From: Dactylonectria macrodidyma | Lineage: Eukaryota; Ascomycota; Sordariomycetes; Hypocreales; Nectriaceae | Length of the DNA: 64,000 nt | Assembly: GCA_020744425.1 (NCBI GenBank) | Contig: JAGMUV010000022.1 | Span: forward strand, 310,001-374,000 | Direction: 5' to 3' | Shown here: positions 56,901-64,000 of the stretch, piece after piece | Numbering within the stretch: position 1 is the stretch's first letter | How the letters are laid out: each line of letters begins with the position of its first letter | Translations under genes and position numbers: made by a program | The notes under the pieces: model-generated | Seen by the model: only the letters and a program-made list of their open reading frames with translations | What the model was told of the DNA's origin: nothing | Database searches by the model: none

Positions 56901-59900
56901 CAGAAAGCTAACCTTCCTTGGAAGCAACGCCGCAAGGCTGCCTCCGCCGTTACCGCTCTCCTCGCTCACGATGACGATCCCTCGAGCAAGCCCTCACCGC
57001 CTGAGGCCCCGGCCGAATCTCCGCCCGAGACCTCACGAGTTCCCTACCAAACACACGTACAAAAGACACCAAACCTGCCCGAGATCCTCACAGACGAAGG
57101 CATCCACATCTATGCCCAAGATCCTGCCTTTGCAGCCGCAGCCGCCCGGCTGGTCACCCAGCACGCCCAGCTCTGGACTGACACAGGCCTCGTCAAGGTC
57201 CCCGTCGGCGAGGAGCTTCAAGTCCCTCTGATCGATAACTGGCATGAGCATCGTATATCTCAGAGACCCTATCCAAGCGGCCTCAAGGATCGTGAATTCA
57301 TCGACAGACAGTTTGACCTCTTACATCGGCAAGGCCGCCTCGAATGGGCCAAGGGACCTACGCCCTTTACAGCTCCTATCTTCGTGGTCTGGCGTACGGT
57401 CAAGGGCGAGCCCAAAGGCCGTCTGGTCGTTGATCTCAGAGCTCTCAACAAAATCACGGTCCCTGACAACTACCCGCTGCCTCGCCAGGAAGACATCATC
57501 CAAGCCCTCCGTGGCGCCCGATATATTACAGCTATCGATGCCTCATCCTTCTTCTTCCAGTTCGGTGTGAAGCTCGAACATCGGGACCGCTTTACGATGA
57601 CGAGCCATCGGGGCTTGGAAAAGTCAACTGTGGCCCCGATGGGCTTTCGCAACTCCCCTGCCTACGTGCAACGGTATATGGATAAGTTGCTCCGTCCTTA
57701 TAAAAGCTACAGCCGCGCCTTTATCGATGACATCGTGATCTTCTCAGAGACCGCAGAGCAGCACCTGAAGCACCTGAGAACTCTGTTCAGTCTCTTCCAA
57801 GCTCAGAACCTGACAATTTCCCCGAAGAAGAGTTGGATCGGATACCCCAGTGCCTAGCTTCTCGGCTTCCGTGTTGATGCTTTTGGGCTGAGTATAATAG
57901 AGGAGCGGATAGCCGCTTTTGCCCAGCTTGAATTCCCCCATCAGCTGGCAGGCCTAGAGCAATACATCGGCGCTACAGGATATATCAGACATCTCATTCC
58001 GTACTACGCACAACTCATCGAGCTACTGCAGAAACGGAAGGTTGTCCTTCTGGCTGATGGCTGAGAGAAAGGCAAGGTTGTGGATGGAAACCCTAATCGC
58101 CGCAGAGCCTATACCCGCATAACTCACTACGAACCATCGCAGAATGAGAAAATCGCCTTTATGGCCCTACAGGAAGAGATCGCCTCTGGCCGGATGCTGT
58201 GCCATCTAGACCCCCAGAAGGAGCTTTTTCTGCAGGTTGACGCAAGCCACGAGAGGGGATTTGGAGCCGTCTTATTCCACCTTCGCGATGACTACATCTG
58301 GGAGCCAGGCACACATATCTCAGCTGCAGCTGTACGCCCTATCTGCTTTCTTAGCCGTATGCTCACATCGGCAGAGCAGCGCTACGGACCGACGGAGCTT
58401 GAAGTGGCCTGTCTTGTGTGGGCTGTGAAAAGGCTGCGCACATCCCTCCAATCCATGAAGCTGCCTACAGTTATGCTGACAGACCATTCGGCTACTAAGC
58501 AGGTTGTTGAAAAGACCTCCCTCGAGACCTCGAGCACCGACCGAGCGAACCGAAGGCTAGTCGTTGCCTTTATCTACCTCTCTGAATATGACCTCAAAGT
58601 CTTCCACCTGCCGGGCAAGAAGAACTTCATCCCTGACGCCCTGAGCCGCCTCACAGCCCCCGAGACCGATGTCAACCCTCACTGCCTGCAACCCGATTAC
58701 ACAGCCCTCGACGATGTGCTGATGGTCTCGGAAGCTCTGATGGCAGAAGAGACGAAGACCCGATTTCAGCAGGGCTATGTGACTGATGCGAAGTTCTCAA
58801 AGATTGTTACAATGATTCTGGGCAAAGACTTTACATCAGCAGCCCAGCTGGCTGACGAGGACGCTATAAACACCTTCAAGCCCGGGGTGCCCTTTGCCCT
58901 TCGAGACGGACTGCTTTATCACTAGGGCGTTGATGACCACACCCGCCTCTGTGTGCCGCATAGCTTGAAGGATGAGATCCTCCGGATGGCTCACGATAAC
59001 CAGCATCACTTTGGAGTTGAGAGAATGACCAGGGAGCTCTCCGGCCTCTGTATTCATAACCTTACTTACGCTATCCGGAAGCACATTCGCAACTGTCAGA
59101 CCTGCTGCTTGGGGCAGACGGATAGGCAGCCTCGTATCGGCAACTATCAGGCTATCCGGCCTCCAAAGCATCCCATGCATACGATTGCAATCGACTTCGT
59201 CGTCAGCCTGCCGCCTATGTTATCAGCAAATTCCCCATGGGCCCTCGAGGGCTTTGAAACCTTCGATACCCTTATGACAGTCACCTGTGCGGCGAGTAAG
59301 CGATGTCTTCTCATTCCAGGGCACTCGACCTATTCCGCAGCCAACTGGGCTACAGTCTTCGCCCGACAGCTCATGTTATCTGACTGGGGCATGCCAAAGG
59401 TCATTATCTCAGACCGTGACTCTAAATTCACATCCCCCTTCTGGAAGACTCTCTGGAGCCTCTTCGGCACCAAGCTCGCGATGACTACGGCATACCACCC
59501 TCAGGCAGATGGCCTCTCTGAGCGACGAAATCAGACCGTTGAAATCGCGTTACGATTCCACTGTATGGAAAGCCCCGATGCCAACTGGGTCCGGATCCTT
59601 CCGGCCTTGCAATGGAACCTCAATGGCGCCTACAACGTTGGGACCCATGCCTCTGCCCACGAATTCATCTACGGCATCAACCTCCGCGGACCCTTGGAGT
59701 CCTTCCAGCCTGACGATGAGGAAGCTGCCGACCTGCCCTTCATCCGCGAGGCTATACGGAAGGAGGCACAGCTTGCGATGGACTTCGCAGCCGCCAAGGC
59801 CAAGCGATGGTACGATACGAAACACCGCCCTATTCAGCTTAAAGCTGGCGACAAGGTGTATCTACGACTTCACGATGGATACCACCTCCCCGGGAAGCCG

Positions 59901-60320
59901 ACAAGGAAGCTATCCCAGCAACGCACCGGCCCCTTTGAGATCAAACGAATGGTCGGAGACCTCGCAGCCGAGCTCGAGCTGCCGCCTGCTTGGAAGATCC
60001 ACCCCGTGATATCCTGCCGACATCTTCAGCCTGCCCACGCCGACGCCTTCCGCCCTGAGGAACCGGGCCCTGTGGAAGAAGACGATAACCAATACATCGT
60101 GGATCGGATCTTGCGACGAGAGGTCCGTCGGCTCGGGAGGAAGGCCACGCCTTTCGAGGGCTTCTGGGTGCGATGGAAGGGATGGGGACCGGAACACGAT
60201 AGCTGGGTCCGGACTGAGCACATCAACAAGGAAGTCATCGCCGACTTCAAGGCAATTGACCCAGCTGCTTTCGACGAAGATGAGAGACCGCGACGAGCCT
60301 CACGAAGAATAAAGAAATGA
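53910..60320 (+). pseudogene. Chromodomain Gypsy (Ty3) gag-pol, single frame with six stops
   Basis: All parts lie in one frame of 2,137 codons. Gag is at 53910-55460, with an Arg/Asp-rich tail. Two C2HC fingers (C-x2-C-x12-H-x4-C type) are at about 55630-55830. Protease (EICGDSGCGRPVIDR) is near 56000. Reverse transcriptase has AIDASSFFFQF and FIDDIVIFS (about 57350-57850). RNase H has LQVDASHERGFGAVLFH. Integrase (58953 on) has its HHCC finger, AIDFVVSLP, ISDRDSKF and YHPQADGLSERRNQ. A chromodomain is at about 60090-60270. The stops at 55458, 55809, 55917, 57855, 58062 and 58923 are TAG or TGA where Gln, Trp or Arg codons fit. No 5' LTR is present upstream. Confidence 0.93.
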
Positions 60321-60438
60321 GCCCAATTTGGGCCCTGTACGATCGACTGTGCGATTGAACGATCGGAAAATGGCATCAACGAATTGATGCCTGATAGTGG
60401 ATGCTAAGGAAAGGAAGAAATGGAAGGAAATCACAGGT

Positions 60439-60655
60439 TGAGAGGCATCGCCGGCTTATAGTCACTGAGGTCAGTGATAACCTCCTTCAAAGCCGGGGAT
60501 ATGATGCGGAAAGACGGATCCCGAGCCTCAAGCTCGGGGTCCGGCCTGAGGCATCAGGCCTCCCTCAGTCACGTGGACCGGGACCCTTATGGTCCCGTGC
60601 CCACAACTGTGAGATAGAAAATCAACCTTCTTTACACATCTACATGATACCCTCA
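60439..60655 (+). mobile_element. Putative 3' LTR of the Gypsy element
   Basis: A purine-rich stretch (AAGGAAAGGAAGAAATGGAAGG, about 60403-60430), suitable as polypurine tract, precedes a segment starting TGAGAGGCATC and ending ATACCCTCA, which has the TG...CA form. There is no second copy in the window to confirm the limits. Confidence 0.4.
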
Positions 60656-60743
60656 CTTACGTGACTAGCGACCCTATTCGCATCAAAACCTATGGGCAAT
60701 ACTCAAAACAAGGATCTGTGAGCGATATCCTGAACTTGCTTAC

Positions 60744-61094
60744 ATGCTAAAAAACGAGGAATCAAAATTGAGGCTCACAGAAGCCGCGATCGAGCTATGG
60801 GAAGAGATTGAGCCGGAAGTGCTGTCAAACCTGATTGTGACAGGAGCGTCTGGAGTGCTGGACCCAGGGTGGGGTCGATATGTAACTAGGACGCATGGGG
60901 CAGGCCACAGGGACTATCAACGCGTCTACGCGTCTACGCACCTGCCCGCTTTCTCTCTTTCCTCTTCATCGTAGTATTCTCGCAATACAGTGGCATTACC
61001 TCTTGAGTTGATCTCATCTGGCCCGTGACACTGATCTTTTCAATGAAGCGGAGAATGCAGGCTGTTGTGCGGTCACGCGGGTGGTATACAAAAT
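60744..61094 (+). pseudogene. Tc1/mariner transposase C-terminal relic, split by a solo LTR
   Basis: Before the LTR the frame reads AAIELWEEIEPEVLSNL. After it the frame resumes as FSMKRRMQAVVRSRGWYTKY and stop. Together they give the typical C-terminus of a fungal Tc1-type transposase. The LTR insertion at 60836 divides it. The catalytic core is not present. Confidence 0.75.
60836..61030. mobile_element. Solo LTR (195 bp) inside the Tc1 relic
   Basis: The sequence runs from TGTGACAGGAGCG to GGCCCGTGACA and is flanked by a perfect CTGAT duplication (60831-60835 and 61031-61035). It is an inverted copy of the LTR at 4284-4476, with scattered differences. Confidence 0.9.
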
Positions 61095-61418
61095 ATTGAA
61101 GACACCGTTAGGAACTCCATTCAAAATGCTACAGATTGATATATACCAATATTTAATTGACATTTATTTGGGCGCATAATAAAGGGTTGAAGATGAGGGC
61201 ATCATGTGGTGGAGGTATAGGTACACCGGGTTGACCCCAGATGTGTCATAACTTTTTTGCCCCCACTATATCTCTAGAACTAGCCGTTAAATATAGAGCT
61301 AAGGTAACTACTGCCAAGGTTGAGACCTAGCGTCTAATGCGTAAGCGACTGCAAGGCTGTGTCCTAATCCCTGAGTTCTTCAGCTAGGCTGAAAATTGGA
61401 GCTAAAAGTTTATATATA
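61095..61418. other. Tc1 3' flank and intergenic
   Basis: This probably contains the 3' end of the Tc1 remnant, but no inverted-repeat partner is present to define it. No gene is seen. Confidence 0.3.
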
Positions 61419-61638
61419 TAACGTATATGATAAGCTTGCGTGACAAACAAGCTTGCGTAACACTTATACTATGCATCTAAAAGTGTAAACTTTAAAATTT
61501 CTAAAACAGGCTCTATAATTCGAGATTTTTAAGAAATTAATTTTAAATATTTAATTAAAAAGTTAATAATCTAATATTTTTTTTATATTTTTAAATAAAT
61601 TATTAAGCTAGTTATAAATAAATATAGTAAGATAGATA

Positions 61639-63498
61639 ACGTACGTAATAAGCGAGTGTTACAGACAAGCGAGTGTTACAAAATCTTAACCCTTTAAAAT
61701 AGAAATCACTATAAAAATACAATAAATCATCCGATCAATTAAAACTAATCGCTATACTCTTTCCCAGACATAACGACAACTATCTAACATGTTCTTACAT
61801 TATAACCTGTCTTGCCGCATATTCCACAACGCCTTTCCTTCACTCATGCCGACCCTCTTTAACCACCACTTCTTAACGATTCGGCCACTGCCTGCATATT
61901 AACATCCTTCTGGCCAATTACTTCCCTACCTTCCTCTAGAGTCATCGTCCCTCTTTTCTGTAGGCGGGTCCTTTTTGCCCTCCGGCGCCGGCTTAGTGTC
62001 TCATTTGCCTATCGAAGGTCTTAGATCTCAGACCTCATCAATACCATCTCATGCATAACCGCCTTCGTTCCTTTAGAAAGAGACTTTAGTACATCTAGAA
62101 TAGACTCTGGGGAGCTACTTTAATGCCTTCTGATTCATCTTTCAAGGTATTCAGACTAAGATTCAGCCTCAAGGACGGTCTTTAGGGTCTTTAAAACCCA
62201 AGGGTTGGGGTGGCTAGCCTCCTCCTCGATAGGTGTTAGAGTCCGCAGCTGCACATCAAGCTTTGAGACCACACTTTCTGGGTCAAGAGGAACAAGCCCG
62301 GCTCCTCTAAAACCTGCCTTGATATTTGCTTCCGTCATCGTGGCTTGAAATGCAGCGTAAAAGGCCGGAAAGAACTCGGTCTTAGAAACGTGGGTAATAG
62401 AGCATCGGATCAAATGCTCTATTTCTCGACCATAAGCCTTCTTGAGTAGCCCAAAGCACCCGACATCAAGGGGCTGGAGTAGATGAGATGAATGAGGCGG
62501 CATACAAAGCGTGATGATCTTATTCTCCTTGCAATATTCCTCAAAGTCGAGTGAGTGGTGACTTTCGTAGCCATCAAGGATCAGAAGACAATAGCGACCG
62601 GTCGATCGCTTAGCTGTATACCGATCGAAGTGCTTTAGCCACTCAAGACCTATCTCGTTATCGGTCCATCCATTTTGGCTCGTTACAATGGCCCAATCGC
62701 CCGGGAGGTTGCTTTCTTAGTACCAGTTAGCAAGGTGATATTAGCCAGCAACCACGATAAACGGCTGGATCGCCCAGCCTTCCGCATTGACAGCCTGAAT
62801 GACTGTAACCCATTCCCGGTTTCCAGGCTAGACCGATTTCGCCTTTCCACGCCTTTCTGCGCCTATGACAACCATTCCGCTTGCAATAACGCCCATCATA
62901 AAGCCCGTCTCATCAAAGTTATAGATATCAGCGAGGGTAATACTATATTCAGCGATTGTATTCTCCACGAGCCTAAACCAATTGCGAATAACAGTCGGGT
63001 CTTCACATTTAGCTCTCTAGTAGTCGTATTTACAAAAGAAACGCGTCTTAAGCTCTTTATGTCGCTTGACGAAGTTAGAAGCCCAGCGCTTGCCGACAGA
63101 TGACGCGTCGCGGTCTGCGAGCAGTCAGTTAGCCATTTCTTCAACACCACACAGTCGCAGAGGAAATCCTCACGAATCTAGGTCGATAATAAACTGAATA
63201 ATAATCTGTTCTTCTAGATCAGATAGTTTCCGTGATTTAGGCGTGGTATCGCGTCGAGAAAGAATGCCCTGCTGTCATCGCCATAGTTTCATAGGATCAA
63301 CTTTATAGATCTTTGCAGCGCGTCAGAGAGTTAATTTTAGGTTATTTTGAAGGGCTCGAAGTGCGAGAAGGATATTAGCTTCATTATTAAACTCAGGCAT
63401 ATTGGGTGGTTAAGAATCAATTAATGAAGTGGAAATATTATAGGTTGAGGGATTTTTATAACACTCGCTTGTCTATAACACTCGCTTATTACGTACGT
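61639..63498 (-). mobile_element. Fot1/pogo-like element D (1,860 bp), nested in E
   Basis: Both ends read ACGTACGTAATAAGC inward with the word GAGTGTTACA (GAGTGTTATA at right) twice, 17 bp apart. TA duplications flank it (61637-61638 and 63499-63500). Length equals that of B exactly. Confidence 0.92.
61745..63400 (-). pseudogene. Fot1/pogo-like transposase (element D), heavily mutated
   Basis: The start ATG is 98 bp inside the right end. Recognisable parts are the NFDETGF-type block region near 62920, PPHSSHLLQPLDVGCFGLLKK at about 62500, and TEFFPAFYAA. The C-terminal knuckle region has lost residues. Many stops are present. Confidence 0.85.
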
Positions 63499-63724
63499 TA
63501 GTGCGAATTTTATACTACTAGCGCTATAAATATATATAATCTAAAAAAATTCTTAAAAATAATCTATTTTATAAATAAGCTAGGTTAAAAATCTTGTCTA
63601 TTTTAGGCTTAATTCAATTTTTTAAGAATTATTTTAAAACTGCAGTTTAAGGTGGAAATTAGAATGTCACGCTTACTTGTTTATCACGCAAGCTTATCAT
63701 ATACATTATCTACTGATATTAATA

Positions 63725-64000
63725 ACGTGCATGATAAGCATGCCGGTCAAACAAGCTTGCCAGTCAAAAATCCCTCAACCTTTCATCTTCCTACTTAATT
63801 AATCAATTCTCACCCATTCAAGATGTCACGATCAAATAATGAGGCAAATATCCTTCTTGCGCTTTAAGCCTATCGAAATGACCTAAAATTAAGTCTCCGA
63901 CGCGCCGCAAAGATCTATCAAGTCAAGTATAGTACTCTCTTTGACCGAGAGAATGGCATCACTGCTCGTTGCGATTAGATCCCCAAATCACGTAAACTAT
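63725..64000 (+). mobile_element. Fot1/pogo-like element F, cut by the window edge
   Basis: After TA (63723-63724) the left end reads ACGTGCATGATAAGC with words ATGCCGGTCA and TTGCCAGTCA. It is the only copy in this orientation. The transposase start is again 98 bp from the end. Confidence 0.85.
63823..64000 (+). pseudogene. Fot1/pogo-like transposase start (element F)
   Basis: The frame begins MSRSNNEANILLAL, then a TAA, then AYRNDLKLSLRRAAKIYQV and, after more residues, a TAG. This is the N-terminal HTH of the same family as elements B and C, already mutated. It runs off the window. Confidence 0.85.

Larger units (their letters stand above)
61421..63706. mobile_element. MITE-like element E (424 bp) carrying nested element D
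   Basis: The ends are inverted (ACGTATATGATAAGC with words TTGCGTGACA and TTGCGTAACA at left; the same framework and near-identical words at right) and flanked by TA (61419-61420 and 63707-63708). Removing D and one TA leaves 424 bp of very AT-rich non-coding sequence. The ends have the Fot-like framework, so E is probably mobilised by a related transposase. Confidence 0.85.

Noticed and set aside
1..64000. tRNA genes, rRNA and CRISPR arrays
   Set aside because: No cloverleaf with T-arm consensus, no rRNA core sequence and no regularly spaced repeat-spacer array was seen. A covariance search would be decisive for tRNAs.

Overview
This window looks like a transposon-dense, repeat-mutated stretch of a filamentous ascomycete genome (Pezizomycotina, perhaps Sordariomycetes/Hypocreales; the order is a guess). 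The eukaryotic signs are short GT-AG introns of 45-155 nt with CTAAC-type branch sites, a SEC63 gene, a fungal-type acetolactate synthase, and Fot1/pogo, hAT, Tc1, chromodomain Gypsy and Tad-like LINE elements. Most transposase stop codons are TAG, TGA or TAA where a CAG, TGG, CGA or CAA codon is expected. That is the pattern left by repeat-induced point mutation (RIP). No tRNA, rRNA or CRISPR array was recognised.

Layout. 0-7 kb: hAT terminal piece with a solo LTR, a bactofilin-like beta-helix protein gene, Fot-like element A (with its own solo LTR), and a broken FAR1-like/zinc-knuckle sequence. 7-15 kb: gene-poor, with a secreted cysteine-rich repeat protein beside a minisatellite, a small MITE, and a small GPI-type cell-surface protein with one intron. 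15-22 kb: OrsD-like (DUF3505) pseudogene cut off by a hAT element, followed directly by Fot-like element B. 24.9-34 kb: a cupin_5/DUF985 gene, then three plus-strand genes of the pyruvate/acetolactate node: a broken ILV2-type acetolactate synthase, an apparently intact alpha-acetolactate decarboxylase, and a broken pyruvate decarboxylase. hAT debris separates them. 34-36.6 kb: 5'-truncated LINE joined to a TPR fragment. 37-44.2 kb: the most ordinary part, with intact SEC63 and a Reg1-type PP1 regulator carrying one in-frame stop. 45-50 kb: Tc1 fragment, Fot-like element C, and a small mutated perilipin/CAP20-like fragment. 50.6-60.7 kb: a complete but mutated hAT abutting a nearly full Gypsy element whose gag-pol is one reading frame with six nonsense codons. 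60.7-64 kb: Tc1 remnant with a solo LTR, then a nested pair (1,860-bp Fot-like element D inside a 424-bp MITE-like element E), and the start of another Fot-like copy F.

The two most notable signals are these. (1) The acetolactate synthase / acetolactate decarboxylase / pyruvate decarboxylase trio in one orientation resembles the remains of an acetoin-forming cluster. Only the decarboxylase that yields acetoin still looks functional. (2) The Fot-like elements share a terminal framework in which a 10-bp word is repeated twice within an end, but the word differs from element to element.
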